From: Aeromicrobium ginsengisoli
Lineage (GTDB): Bacteria > Actinomycetota > Actinomycetes > Propionibacteriales > Nocardioidaceae
Assembly (NCBI RefSeq): GCF_004134905.2
Contig: NZ_SDPQ02000002.1
Location: 124,001-188,000, forward strand
DNA: 64,000 bases
Direction of reading: 5' to 3'
The notes beneath the pieces were generated by a model, which worked only from the letters and a program-made list of their open reading frames with translations, was not told where the DNA came from and ran no database searches. Below are positions 46,432 to 55,062 of the stretch, piece after piece. Numbering within the stretch: position 1 is the first letter of the stretch; each line of letters starts with the position of its first letter. Both the position numbers and the translations under genes were made by a program.

Positions 46432-47024
46432 GCTTCGATTCCCATGCAGTCGCGCAGACGGACGATGCCGTCGCGTATCCGAGTCTTGATCGTGGCCGGG
46501 TTGACGTTGAGTGCTTCGGCGACCTCGGCGTACGTGTAGCCCTGGTAGTACGCCAGGAGGACGGCCTCGCGTTGCAGATCGGTGAGCCCGGCCAGGCACC
46601 GGCGAACCTGCTCGTGCTCGAGGCTGAGGGTCACGGATTCCTCGACCTCGTTGAAGTCGGGCCCGTTGCTGGAGGTGTACTTCCTGTCGCGGTTGCTGGC
46701 CGCCTGGTCGTGGCGGACGGCGTCGACGGCCCGGCGGTGCGCCATCGTCAGGACCCAGCTCTTGGCGCTGCCACGCTGAGCGTCGAAACGCGCCGCGGTC
46801 TTCCAGACCTGGATGAAGACCTCTTGAGAGACTTCCTCGGCGCGGGACGGGTCCCGGATGACGCGTCTGGCCATGCCGTACACGGAGGAGCTGAGTGCGT
46901 CGTACACAGCGGCGAACGCCGATTCATCTCCCCGGCCGGTGCGAACCAGGAGATCGCCGAGGTCGACGGTCGGGCCGGCGGTGCTGGAGCTTGCGAGCTT
47001 CAGATGAGCGGCGTTCGCTCCCAT
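46428..47024 (-). CDS. sigK: ECF sigma factor (SigK-like)
   Basis: A 198-residue ECF sigma factor. The region 2 helix with SRAEEVSQEVFIQVWKTA lies near residues 57-74. Region 4 contains LTDLQREAVLLAYYQGYTYAEVA and the recognition helix NVNPATIKTRIRDG. I choose the ATG at 47024 (MGANAAHL), with GGGAG upstream. A start at 47102 is excluded because a SigK-like promoter (47085-47059) lies downstream of it. Confidence 0.88.
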   Translation of the reverse strand: MGANAAHLKLASSSTAGPTVDLGDLLVRTGRGDESAFAAVYDALSSSVYGMARRVIRDPSRAEEVSQEVFIQVWKTAARFDAQRGSAKSWVLTMAHRRAVDAVRHDQAASNRDRKYTSSNGPDFNEVEESVTLSLEHEQVRRCLAGLTDLQREAVLLAYYQGYTYAEVAEALNVNPATIKTRIRDGIVRLRDCMGIEA

Positions 47025-47058
47025 GTCGATCTCCCGTTCTAGGCGGTTGCTACCAGTG

Positions 47059-47085
47059 ATTCGTTGCCGTGGAGCGTTCGGATGG
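47059..47085 (-). promoter_or_regulatory. Putative SigK-type autoregulatory promoter
   Basis: On the minus strand CCATCC is followed after 15 nt by ACGAAT. This resembles the mycobacterial SigK consensus as I recall it (CCATCC, 16-17 nt, CCGAAT), with a slightly short spacer. It leaves a leader of about 30 nt before the sigK ATG. A weaker CATCC...CGAACC pair lies upstream of the lipoprotein gene. Confidence 0.5.
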
Positions 47086-47145
47086 GCCTGCGGAGAGGTC
47101 ACGTCTCAACCTTTCGTCGCCCGGCCCGATGCGCTTCGGACAGCG

Positions 47146-47179
47146 CAGTGGGCGCGTCCCGGAGGAAACGCGCCCACTG
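47146..47179. terminator. Perfect hairpin terminator between the lipoprotein gene and sigK
   Basis: CAGTGGGCGCGT at 47146-47157 pairs with ACGCGCCCACTG at 47168-47179, a perfect 12-bp stem with a 10-nt loop. It lies just after the lipoprotein stop codon and ahead of the sigK promoter, so the two genes are probably separate transcription units. Confidence 0.75.
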
Positions 47180-47215
47180 TGCTTCTCACCCCAAGGGAGA
47201 GTCGTGCCCGTCGAC

Positions 47216-47887
47216 CTACTTGGTGTTGACGGTGATCTTCGCGACGCCCACCAGGAGGTCCTTGGTCACGGCGTCGGTCTTGAACGTGTCGTTCAGCAGG
47301 CCGGCCGCGACCGGGCTGATGAAGACCTTGGTGCCTTCGAGGATCGCGGTGTCTCCCTCGGTCTGCAGCGGCTTCAGGGTCGCGCCGCGCAGCTGGAACA
47401 GGAACGCGCTGGTGGCGGCGACCTTGCCGTTGACCGTGACGTCGCCGTAGACCCGCGAGATGCCGGGGTCGACGTTGAAGTTGGTCAGCTCGACCTTGGT
47501 GTCGCCCGCCGTCAGCGACAGGCCCGAGGCCTCGTGCTGGATCTGGCCGATGACGTACGGCTTGGCGGTGCCGGGCTTGAAGTAGGTGACGTTGCCGCCC
47601 GTGATCGGGAAGATCAGCGACCCGTCCTCGAGCTTGGCGCCGTCGACGACACCGGGGGTGAGCTTGAGCGAGGTCAGGGCGTCGACGAATCCCTGGTCGA
47701 GCTTGATGGCGGTGGTGCCGCCCGTGCTGAGGTCGTTGAGGCGGGCGACGGGCTTGGCGACCGCGGTCTTGGAATCGGACGACGCCGAGTCGGAGCCTGA
47801 GGAACCGCACGCCGCGAGCGGCAGGGCGGCGATGGCGACGATGGCGAGGCCGGCGATCTTCTTCTTGCGAGAGCTGTTGGAGCTCAT
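47216..47887 (-). CDS. Putative secreted lipoprotein
   Basis: A 223-residue protein with a lipoprotein signal: basic NSSRKKK, a hydrophobic stretch at 11-23, then LAAC with the lipid-attachment Cys27. A Ser/Gly-rich linker follows, then a beta-rich domain of about 170 residues that I do not recognise; a weak HtaA-like look is not enough for a call. Its place next to sigK resembles the MPT83-type lipoprotein targets of mycobacterial SigK, but the sequence is unlike MPT83. The ATG at 47887 has AAGGA upstream. Confidence 0.75.
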   Translation of the reverse strand: MSSNSSRKKKIAGLAIVAIAALPLAACGSSGSDSASSDSKTAVAKPVARLNDLSTGGTTAIKLDQGFVDALTSLKLTPGVVDGAKLEDGSLIFPITGGNVTYFKPGTAKPYVIGQIQHEASGLSLTAGDTKVELTNFNVDPGISRVYGDVTVNGKVAATSAFLFQLRGATLKPLQTEGDTAILEGTKVFISPVAAGLLNDTFKTDAVTKDLLVGVAKITVNTK

Positions 47888-47995
47888 GTGGTCCACATCC
47901 TTGTAGGTATGTCGTGGGGTCATCTGCTGACACCCGTGGTTCGCCACGGAGGGGGATGGATGATTGGTCAAGTCCGCAAACTTCTGTCCGCACCC

Positions 47996-48028
47996 GTGAC
48001 GAGCCGGTGACCGTCACGGTCTCGTCAC
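47996..48028. promoter_or_regulatory. Nested palindromes between divergent lipoprotein and MTA phosphorylase genes
   Basis: GTGACGAG at 47996-48003 and CTCGTCAC at 48021-48028 form an outer dyad. GTGACCGTCAC at 48007-48017 forms an inner one. They lie in the 163-nt region between divergent genes. They may be an operator or a cruciform; nothing else is visible there. Confidence 0.4.
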
Positions 48029-48050
48029 CCGTCCGGGCCGGTGAGATGAC

Positions 48051-48866
48051 ATGCTCGACGACATGACTGAGACCCAGCGCCCGGACGTCGCCGTGATCGG
48101 GGGATCGGGGTTCTACACGTTCCTCGACGATCCGCGGACGGTCGAGGTCGAGACGCCGTACGGGAAGCCGTCCGCGCCGATCTCGGTCGGCACGGTCGGT
48201 GGCCGGTCGGTCGCCTTCCTCCCGCGCCACGGACCGCATCACGACTTCCCGGCCCACCGCGTGCCGTACCGCGCCAACATGTGGGCGCTGCGCAGCCTCG
48301 GGGTGCGGCAGGTGCTCGCGCCGTGCGCGGTCGGTGGGCTCCAGGTCGAGCACGGGCCAGGCACGTTCGTCGTGCCCGACCAGCTCGTCGACCGTACGGC
48401 CGGCCGCCATCAGACGTACTTCGACTCCGGCGCCTGCCACGTCTCGTTCGCCGATCCCTACTGCCCGAGGCTGCGGACGCACCTGCTCGGCGGCCTCGCC
48501 GAGCACAGTCCCGTCGACGGCGGAGCGATGGTCGTGATCGAGGGTCCGCGGTTCTCGACGCGCGCGGAGTCGCGGTGGTACGCCGACCAGGGCTGGGCGG
48601 TCATCAACATGACGGGTCATCCAGAGGCAGTCCTGGCCCGTGAGCTGGCGATGTGCTACGCCACCGTCGCGCTGGTCACCGACCACGACGCCGGGGTCGA
48701 CGAGGCGAGCGCGGTCAGCATGGACGAGGTGTTCGCGGTGTTCGCCGCCCACACCGAGACGCTCAAGTCGGCGCTCACGTCCGTGGTGGCCGGGCTCGGG
48801 ACGGACCGCGACTGCAGCTGCTCGCACGCGGTGGACGGCATGGACCTGCCGATCGACCTGCCATGA
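48051..48866 (+). CDS. mtnP: S-methyl-5'-thioadenosine phosphorylase
   Basis: A 271-residue PNP/MTAP-family phosphorylase that splits methylthioadenosine with phosphate. VIGGSGFYTF near residues 13-22 is the phosphate-loop signature. GPRFSTRAESRWY, NMTGHPEAVLARELAMCY and TDHDAG carry substrate-pocket residues in the order expected. I take the ATG at 48051, with GGTGAG 6 nt upstream; the ATG at 48063 is an equal alternative. It overlaps the epimerase gene by 4 nt. Confidence 0.88.
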   Translation: MLDDMTETQRPDVAVIGGSGFYTFLDDPRTVEVETPYGKPSAPISVGTVGGRSVAFLPRHGPHHDFPAHRVPYRANMWALRSLGVRQVLAPCAVGGLQVEHGPGTFVVPDQLVDRTAGRHQTYFDSGACHVSFADPYCPRLRTHLLGGLAEHSPVDGGAMVVIEGPRFSTRAESRWYADQGWAVINMTGHPEAVLARELAMCYATVALVTDHDAGVDEASAVSMDEVFAVFAAHTETLKSALTSVVAGLGTDRDCSCSHAVDGMDLPIDLP

Positions 48867-49903
48867 GGATCCTGCTGACCGGTGCGGCCGGCTTCATCGG
48901 CGGGCACATCAGGAGCCAGGCGCTGGCGCGAGGTCACGACGTGGTGGCACTCGACGCCTACCTGCCGCAGGCGCACGGGACCGGTGGAGCGTACGACTCG
49001 AGCATCCACCGCATCGACCTGCGTCACGACCCGCTCGACGAGGTGCTCGACGGCATCGACGTGGTGTGCCACCAGGCGGCCATGGTCGGCAACGGCGTGG
49101 ACGCCCAGGACCTGCCTGACTACGCCGAGCACAATGACGCCGGCACGGCGCGGCTGCTCGCGGCGATGTCGCGGGCGGGCGGGCGCGACCTGGTGCTCGC
49201 GTCGTCGATGGTGGTCTACGGCGATGGTCGCTACACCTGCCCGGTCGACGGTGACGTGCCGCCGGCCGTACGCCGTGAGGACGATCTCGCCGCCGGCCGG
49301 TTCGACCCACGTTGTCCGGTCTGCGGTGGCGAGATCACGTGGCGGGAGATCGGCGAGGACACGCCTTTCCTGCCCCGCACCAGCTATGCCGCGTCCAAGG
49401 TCGCGCAGGAGCACTACGCCGGCGCGTGGTGCACGCTCGACGACGCCCGGACCGTCGCGCTGCGCTATCACAACGTCTACGGACCGGGCATGCCCGCGGA
49501 CACGCCGTACGCCGGAGTGGCGGCGATCTTCCGCTCGGCGATCGCGCGCGGTGAGGCGCCGCAGGTGTTCGAGGACGGCCAGCAGGTGCGGGACTTCGTG
49601 CACGTCAGCGACGTTGCGCGCGCCAACGTGCTGGCGATCGAGCGGGTCGCGGTGCACCCGCCGGGGCTGACGCCGTACAACATCGCTTCGGGGCACCCGT
49701 TCACGATCGGCGAGATGGCGCGGGTGCTGGCGGGGGCCGCCGACGGCGCACCGCCGGAGCTGACAGGCGACTATCGGCGGTTCGACGTACGCCATGTGGT
49801 GGCGTCTCCGAGGGCTGCGACCGAGGGGCTCGGCTTCACTGCCGAGATCGCCCCGGAGGTCGGGCTCGCCCAACTGGCGACGGATCCGCTGCGCCGGCGC
49901 TGA
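48863..49903 (+). CDS. NAD-dependent epimerase/dehydratase (extended SDR)
   Basis: A 346-residue extended SDR that likely acts on a nucleotide sugar. TGAAGFIGGHI at 6-16 binds NAD, SSMVVYGDG holds the catalytic Ser, and SYAASK the Tyr-Lys pair. CPVCGGEI in the middle, with an earlier Cys in YTCPVDG, looks like a small zinc-ribbon insert. Similar inserts occur in actinobacterial dTDP-rhamnose 4-epimerase-like proteins, but the substrate is not proven. The ATG at 48863 overlaps the mtnP stop. Confidence 0.82.
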   Translation: MRILLTGAAGFIGGHIRSQALARGHDVVALDAYLPQAHGTGGAYDSSIHRIDLRHDPLDEVLDGIDVVCHQAAMVGNGVDAQDLPDYAEHNDAGTARLLAAMSRAGGRDLVLASSMVVYGDGRYTCPVDGDVPPAVRREDDLAAGRFDPRCPVCGGEITWREIGEDTPFLPRTSYAASKVAQEHYAGAWCTLDDARTVALRYHNVYGPGMPADTPYAGVAAIFRSAIARGEAPQVFEDGQQVRDFVHVSDVARANVLAIERVAVHPPGLTPYNIASGHPFTIGEMARVLAGAADGAPPELTGDYRRFDVRHVVASPRAATEGLGFTAEIAPEVGLAQLATDPLRRR

Positions 49904-49916
49904 GAGCTCGCTCGGC

Positions 49917-50921
49917 TCACGCGGCCGGGAGGCGGATCTCGAACTGGCAGCCGGTGTCGTGGTTGCGGACGTCGATCGAGCCTGACTGGGCGTCGAGCAG
50001 GCCACGGGCGATCGCCAGGCCCATGCCGGCGCCCTGGCCGTCGGACTCCCGCGCCGCGGAGCCGCGATAGCCCATGTCGAACACCTTCGCGAGGTCGTGG
50101 TCCGGGATGCCGCCGCACGAGTCGTCGACCCGCAACCACACCTCGGAGCGGTCAGAGCCGATCGACACCGTCACGGTGCTGCCCTCAGGGGTGTGCCGGA
50201 TCGCGTTGCCGAGCAGGTTGCGGAGCACCCGCATGAGCTCGGGGGCGGCACCGACCGCGAGCGTGCCGCGCGGACGGCCCTCGACGGCCAGGCGTACGCC
50301 GTGACGTTCGCCGGCGGGACGGGCGGCCTCGACGGCAGAGCGTACGACGTCGTCGACCGCGATCGGGCCCACGTCGAGGGCCAGCGTCCCGGCGTTGATC
50401 TGCGACATCTCGAAGAGGTCGTCGATCATCGAGGCCAGCCGCAGCGTCTCGGCCCGGATCAGCTGGGCGTACTGCTTGACGTCCTCCGGTGACGAGACGA
50501 CGCCGTCCTCCAGCGCTTCCGTCATGGCCTGCACGCCGGCGATGGGCGTGCGCAGGTCGTGGCTGAGCCAGGCGAGCAGCTCGCGTCGTGACCGCTCGGC
50601 GCTGCGTTCGCGCTCGAGGGCTTCGCGCTCCCACACGATCGCGCGGGCCAACGAGCTGCCGAGGACGATCGCGCTGGGCACGCTGACGGCCGTGACGACG
50701 AGCCAGACGATCGCGGTGCGCCGCAGCTCAGCCGTGAACATGAACTGGCTCGTGCCGACTACGCCGACGATGATCGCCACGAGGGGCACGAGGGTCAGCA
50801 GGACGATCGAGGTCGTCAGCGCGCGGCCGCGCAGCAGGTAGAGCACGAGGGCGCCGACCCCGACGACTCCGAGGGAGCCCAGCAGCCCGATGACCAGCGC
50901 ATGCAGGGTGTCCGAGCTCAT
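49917..50921 (-). CDS. Sensor histidine kinase
   Basis: A 334-residue membrane kinase with three to four predicted helices in the first 95 residues and almost no outer sensing domain. The phosphorylated His121 is in [10 protein letters not shown]. The ATPase domain has [18 protein letters not shown] and [15 protein letters not shown] choose the ATG at 50921, with GGAGG upstream. It is the second gene of a two-component operon. The 89-nt junction repeat separates it from the response regulator. Confidence 0.9.
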   Translation of the reverse strand: MSSDTLHALVIGLLGSLGVVGVGALVLYLLRGRALTTSIVLLTLVPLVAIIVGVVGTSQFMFTAELRRTAIVWLVVTAVSVPSAIVLGSSLARAIVWEREALERERSAERSRRELLAWLSHDLRTPIAGVQAMTEALEDGVVSSPEDVKQYAQLIRAETLRLASMIDDLFEMSQINAGTLALDVGPIAVDDVVRSAVEAARPAGERHGVRLAVEGRPRGTLAVGAAPELMRVLRNLLGNAIRHTPEGSTVTVSIGSDRSEVWLRVDDSCGGIPDHDLAKVFDMGYRGSAARESDGQGAGMGLAIARGLLDAQSGSIDVRNHDTGCQFEIRLPAA

Positions 50922-51004
50922 GCCGACGCCTCCCTGAAAGACCAACGATATGGAGGCGCCGGCATGATTGCTGCCTCATGAATCACTCGCTGGCGCTCGC
51001 TCAT
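50916..51004 (-). repeat. 89-nt junction repeat, copy 3 (response regulator/kinase)
   Basis: On the minus strand it runs from the ATGAGC that holds the response regulator stop to the ATGAGC that starts the kinase. TGAGCGAGCGCCAGCGAG and the interior GGCAGC-ATCATG match copy 1 at 9133-9221. The length is identical (89 nt). Its right end carries GGAGG as the kinase ribosome-binding site. Confidence 0.7.
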
Positions 51005-51708
51005 GCCGACGGGTCCCAGCGGTAGCCGAGGCCGTAGACCGTGACGATCCTCGTCGGGTCGGCCGGATCGGCCTCGATCTTGTGGCGCAGGCGCTTGACG
51101 TGCACCGTCACGGTCGAGTGGTCGCCGTACTCCCAGCCCCACACCTGCCGGAGCAGGTCCTCGCGGCTGAACACCTCGTGCGGATGCCGCAGGAAGAAGT
51201 GCAAGAGGTCGAACTCCCGCGTCGTCAGGGGCAGGGTCGTGCCGGAGCGCAGCGTCTCGCGAGCCACGGGGTGCACCGTCAGGTCGCCGTCGATCAGCAG
51301 TCCGGCGACGGGCCGCGTACCGGCGGGCACCAGGCTGCGGCGCAGGACCGAGCCAACGCGCAAGGTCAGCTCCTTGACGCTGAACGGCTTCGTCACGTAG
51401 TCATCGGCACCGCTGGTGAGCCCCGCGATGCGGTCGTCGGTCTCGCCGAGCGCGGTCAGCATGATGATCGGCACGGCCGAGCCGTCGGTCTCGCGGAGCT
51501 CCCGGCAGATCTCGAGGCCGTTGAGCTTGGGCAGCATGACGTCGAGCACGATCAGGTCCGGCGCCAGGTCGCGCGCGGCAGCCAGCCCGGTCACGCCATC
51601 GGTGGCGACGGTGACCTCGTACGACTGCTCGAGGTAGCGACGCAGCACGTCGCCCACGGCGTGGTCGTCCTCGACCACCAGGACGTGAGGCCGGTCGACG
51701 CTCGTCAT
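51001..51708 (-). CDS. OmpR/PhoB-family response regulator
   Basis: A 235-residue regulator. The receiver domain has acidic Glu13, Asp14 and Asp15, phosphoacceptor Asp56 and Lys107. The winged-helix output domain ends with VTVHVKRLRHKIEADPADP and GLGYRWDP. It pairs with the histidine kinase gene just downstream. The ATG at 51708 lies 2 nt after the stop of the membrane-protein gene, so the three genes form one unit. Confidence 0.92.
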   Translation of the reverse strand: MTSVDRPHVLVVEDDHAVGDVLRRYLEQSYEVTVATDGVTGLAAARDLAPDLIVLDVMLPKLNGLEICRELRETDGSAVPIIMLTALGETDDRIAGLTSGADDYVTKPFSVKELTLRVGSVLRRSLVPAGTRPVAGLLIDGDLTVHPVARETLRSGTTLPLTTREFDLLHFFLRHPHEVFSREDLLRQVWGWEYGDHSTVTVHVKRLRHKIEADPADPTRIVTVYGLGYRWDPSA

Positions 51709-51710
51709 GA

Positions 51711-53009
51711 TCACCACCTTGTCAGCACCAGTTGTTGGACGCACAGGGCCAGGACGACCTGGGACAGCAGGGCCGGGCGATGCCATCGCTCGGGGAGGAG
51801 CGACGGGAGCGCGACGACCCAGATCGTGAACGGCAGCCAGATGCGCTCGACCTCGGCCTTGCTCATGCCCGAGAGCGTCGCGACGAGGATCGTCAGCAAT
51901 GCCGCGCCGGCGAGCCGGGCCATGACGTCGCCCTGCTTGAACGCCCGGATCGCACGCGGGAAGGCAGCCCACACGACGAGGCCTATGGTGAACGTCCACG
52001 CGGCGACGTCGGCCCAGACCCAGTACGCGTAGGGGCGCTCGGACGCGATGCCGGCGTAGTAGCGGTCGTGCAGGACGGGGTAGGCCCTCCACCACTCGAA
52101 GCCGGCAGCCGTGAACGCCGCGGCGACGACGACTGCGCCGACGAGAGCCCAGGGCAACGGCCGCCACGTACGCCCGACGACCAGGATCGCGACGGCGAGG
52201 ATCCCGAGCAGCACCAGCCCGTACGAGAGATAGACGCACGCGCCGAGCAGCAGGCCCGCCGCGACGGCGGCGCCCGGGCGGCGGTGGACGGCAGCGATCG
52301 CCAGCAGCGCGAGCCCCCACGCGGCGACGGCGGTGAACAGCGCATCGCCGTCGACCCCCATCCAGACGGCGGTCGGAGCGAGGACGATCCACGGCATCGC
52401 CTGCCGTGCCAGGCGCGCCGAGCCGAGCGTCTTGAGGGTCAGGAGGACGGCGACGACCGCGGTGCTCCCGATCGTGACGACCACGACGCCGATCCAGAAC
52501 GGGTCCGAGATGCCGAGGCGGTCGAGCAGCACGAAGAACAGCAAGGCTCCGGGCGGGTGGCCGGCCACGTGGGTGTGCCAGTGGTCGGGCGAGTCCATAG
52601 GGATGTGGTCGATGAACGTCCGGAGCATCGTGCCGATCGAGTCGACCCGTTGGGCGTCGTAGACGTACTCACCCGGTCGTTCGAAGACGCGCGCGAGCCC
52701 GTCGGTGCCCTCGGTCATCGCCAGCGCCATGGTCCAGAGCCACGTGCCCGCGAAGGCGTACGCGAGGAGGGCTCGCCACGACGACGTGGCAGCCAGACGG
52801 GGGAGCGCGACCCACAGGCCCAGGCCGATGGCGATCGCCGGCAGCGTCAGCAGACCGAACCGCGGATCCCAGTCGGCGTGCAGCGGCGGCCAGTGCACGC
52901 GGACGTCCTCGTCGGTCCAGCGCGGGACCGCGATCGCCGCCGCCACCAGGACGAGCCCGACGGCCGCGGAGGCGACCGCGGCGCGCGTCGAGGACAGGGT
53001 GGGGGGCAC
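51711..53009 (-). CDS. GT-C-like integral membrane protein
   Basis: A 432-residue protein with about 11-12 predicted helices. The first outer loop has acidic residues (RWTDEDVRVHW) and a second loop reads HWHTHVAGHPPG, a layout like GT-C or mannosyltransferase-type membrane enzymes using polyprenyl-phosphate sugars. No family can be named with certainty. It is first in the operon with the two-component genes and divergent from a GT2 gene. The GTG start lies 6 nt after a TAGGCT box, so the message is probably leaderless. Confidence 0.7.
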   Translation of the reverse strand: MPPTLSSTRAAVASAAVGLVLVAAAIAVPRWTDEDVRVHWPPLHADWDPRFGLLTLPAIAIGLGLWVALPRLAATSSWRALLAYAFAGTWLWTMALAMTEGTDGLARVFERPGEYVYDAQRVDSIGTMLRTFIDHIPMDSPDHWHTHVAGHPPGALLFFVLLDRLGISDPFWIGVVVVTIGSTAVVAVLLTLKTLGSARLARQAMPWIVLAPTAVWMGVDGDALFTAVAAWGLALLAIAAVHRRPGAAVAAGLLLGACVYLSYGLVLLGILAVAILVVGRTWRPLPWALVGAVVVAAAFTAAGFEWWRAYPVLHDRYYAGIASERPYAYWVWADVAAWTFTIGLVVWAAFPRAIRAFKQGDVMARLAGAALLTILVATLSGMSKAEVERIWLPFTIWVVALPSLLPERWHRPALLSQVVLALCVQQLVLTRW

Positions 53010-53015
53010 GTCGTC

Positions 53016-53117
53016 AGCCTAGGTGCGCTCACGGCCGGGTGACCGTCCGAGCGGGCCGACGTCACGGGTCCGTCATCGCCGGATGTCTGGTGGACCAAGC
53101 CGGGACGCCCCTAGCGT
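53016..53117. promoter_or_regulatory. Divergent leaderless promoters
   Basis: On the minus strand TAGGCT (53021-53016) ends 6 nt before the GTG at 53009. On the plus strand TAGCGT (53112-53117) ends 6 nt before the ATG at 53124. Both flank a 114-nt gap between the membrane protein and GT2 genes, so the two operons are probably co-regulated from here. Confidence 0.55.
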
Positions 53118-53123
53118 CGAATC

Positions 53124-53786
53124 ATGGTCATGAGCGAGTGCGATGTGGTGATCCCCTGCCGGGACGAGGCTGCCGCCCTGCCGATCGTGCTCGCTGACGT
53201 GCCGCCCGGGTGGCGGGCGATCGTCGTCGACAACGGGTCGACCGACGGCACGGCGGACGTTGCTCGAGCCTTGGGCGCGCACGTCGTCACCGAGACGCGT
53301 CCGGGCTACGGCGCCGCCGTGCACGCGGGGATGCTCGCCGCTGAGGCCGACTTCGTCGCGGTCATGGATGGCGACGCCTCGATGCGCCTGACCGACCTCG
53401 TGCCGATGCTGGATCTCGTACGTTCGGGGGTGGCGACGATGGCGGTCGGCCGACGCCGCCCCACGGGCAGCGGCGTGTGGCCATGGCACGCACGCCTGGG
53501 CACCCAGCTGCTGGCGACCTGGATCCGGCGCCGCTCTGCGTTCCCGATCCACGACCTCGCCCCGATGCGGGTCTGCCGCCGGTCCGACCTGCTCGGTCTG
53601 GGCGTCGAGGACCGGCGCTTCGGCTATCCGCTCGAGCTCATGCTGCGCGCGGCCGAAGCGGGCTGGACCGTCCAGGAGGTCGATGTCGACTACGACCGAC
53701 GAGCCGCCGGCACGAGGTCCAAGGTCTCCGGCTCGGTCCGGGGCACGGCACGCGTCGTGCAGGACTTCGCCAAGGTGCTGCGATGA
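53124..53786 (+). CDS. Glycosyltransferase family 2 protein
   Basis: A 220-residue soluble GT2 enzyme like small polyprenyl-phosphate sugar transferases. VVIPCRDEAAALP near residues 8-20, VDNGSTDGT near 35-43 and the metal-binding MDGDASM near 79-85 are typical. It lacks membrane helices. It is the first gene of a probable five-gene operon, and it may make a lipid-linked sugar used by the divergent GT-C-like protein. Confidence 0.85.
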   Translation: MVMSECDVVIPCRDEAAALPIVLADVPPGWRAIVVDNGSTDGTADVARALGAHVVTETRPGYGAAVHAGMLAAEADFVAVMDGDASMRLTDLVPMLDLVRSGVATMAVGRRRPTGSGVWPWHARLGTQLLATWIRRRSAFPIHDLAPMRVCRRSDLLGLGVEDRRFGYPLELMLRAAEAGWTVQEVDVDYDRRAAGTRSKVSGSVRGTARVVQDFAKVLR

Positions 53787-54427
53787 GCGACCCGACGGTC
53801 CTCGTCGTCGCCAAGGCGCCGGTGCCGGGACTCGCCAAGACGCGCATCGCGGCCACGGTCGGCGACGACGCAGCGGCCGAGCTCGCCGCCGCTGCGCTGC
53901 TCGACACGCTCGAGACCGTCGCCGCTCTGGGGTGGCCCGTGGTCGTCGCGATGACCGGTGACCTCGGCGAGGCGGCCCGCGCCGACGAGATCACGCGCGC
54001 GCTCTCGGGCGTACGCGTGGTGGCGCAGCGTGGCGACGGCCTCGGCGAACGGCTGGCCCACGCGCACGCGGACGCCGACGGCGGGCACGGAGTCGTGCAG
54101 GTCGGCATGGACACCCCGCAGCTGACCGTGCGGGACTACCTCGACGCCGGCGCCGAGGTCCGCGACGGATCGCGGGTCATGGGCCCGGCGGCCGACGGCG
54201 GTTGGTGGCTCCTGGGTCTGCCCGACCCTGGGGACGCCGCCGTGCTCGCTGACGTCGAGATGTCGGTCGACGACACCGCCGAGCAGACCGGGCGTGCGTT
54301 GGGAGCGGTCGAACGGCTGCGCACGGTCCGCGACATGGACACCTGGGCCGACGCCGTCGACATCGCTGACGGCATCCCGATATCGCGCGTCGCCGCCGTC
54401 GTGCAGAGCGGCCGGGCGAACGCATGA
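53783..54427 (+). CDS. DUF2064/TIGR04282-family nucleotidyl- or glycosyltransferase-like protein
   Basis: A 214-residue protein with the GT-A-like fold of the TIGR04282 family (named after arsenosugar biosynthesis). VVAKAPVPGLAKTRI near residues 8-22, GDGLGERLAHAHA, and GMDTPQLT then GPAADGGWWLLGL further on are the family hallmarks. Actual chemistry is unknown. It overlaps its neighbours by 4 nt on each side. Confidence 0.82.
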   Translation: MSDPTVLVVAKAPVPGLAKTRIAATVGDDAAAELAAAALLDTLETVAALGWPVVVAMTGDLGEAARADEITRALSGVRVVAQRGDGLGERLAHAHADADGGHGVVQVGMDTPQLTVRDYLDAGAEVRDGSRVMGPAADGGWWLLGLPDPGDAAVLADVEMSVDDTAEQTGRALGAVERLRTVRDMDTWADAVDIADGIPISRVAAVVQSGRANA

Positions 54428-55062
54428 GCATGACATTCGACGCCATCACGGCGTACGACGAAGCCTTCGCCGGGAAGCCGGCGCACGTCGTCGACCACGT
54501 CGGGCGTACGCAGCCGTTCGAGGTCGCGCAGTGGTCGTCGGCGCCGGACTGGGTCGACCGGGAGCTGTTCATCGACCCGTGCGACGACGCGACGATCGAC
54601 ATCGGTTGCGGCCCCGGACGCCTGGTCGCCGAGCTTGCGGCCCGCCGCATCCCGGCGATGGGCATCGACGTCTCGAGCGAGGCGATCCGCCAGACCCGCA
54701 TACGCGGTGCGCTCGCGCTGCGCCGTGACGTCTTCGGCGCGATCCCCGGCGAGGGCCGATGGGCGTACGCGCTGCTGGCCGACGGCAATCTCGGCATCGG
54801 TGGCGATCCCGTACGCCTGCTCCGTCGCCTGCGCCAGGTGCTGACGGACGGCGGCGTGGTCATCGCCGAGGTCGCTCCGTCGGGCACGGGACTGGTTCGT
54901 GAGCATCGCCGGCTGCGGGTCGACGGCCGGTTGTCGGCGCACTTCGAGTGGGCCGTGGTCGGACTCGACGCGATCGACGAGGTCGCCGAGCGGGCCGGCC
55001 TGCAGGTCGTCGCGACGCACGCGGCAGGCGGCCGCCACGCGGCACGGATGGAACGGGCATGA
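54424..55062 (+). CDS. Class I SAM-dependent methyltransferase
   Basis: A 212-residue methyltransferase with motif I DIGCGPGRLVAELA near residues 59-72 and GIDVSSEAI after it. The N-terminal region VDHVGRTQPFEVAQW is shared by methyltransferases in this kind of cluster. The substrate is unknown and may be the glycolipid or sugar made by the two upstream genes. It overlaps both neighbours by 4 nt. Confidence 0.82.
   Translation: MSMTFDAITAYDEAFAGKPAHVVDHVGRTQPFEVAQWSSAPDWVDRELFIDPCDDATIDIGCGPGRLVAELAARRIPAMGIDVSSEAIRQTRIRGALALRRDVFGAIPGEGRWAYALLADGNLGIGGDPVRLLRRLRQVLTDGGVVIAEVAPSGTGLVREHRRLRVDGRLSAHFEWAVVGLDAIDEVAERAGLQVVATHAAGGRHAARMERA

Noticed and set aside
46432..46599. Longer start for the anti-sigma factor gene
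   Set aside because: It would run backward through sigK out of frame; the ATG at 46431 overlaps the sigK stop by 4 nt, as elsewhere in the window.
47025..47102. Upstream start for sigK at 47102
   Set aside because: A SigK-like promoter lies inside that stretch and the ATG at 47024 has GGGAG at good spacing.
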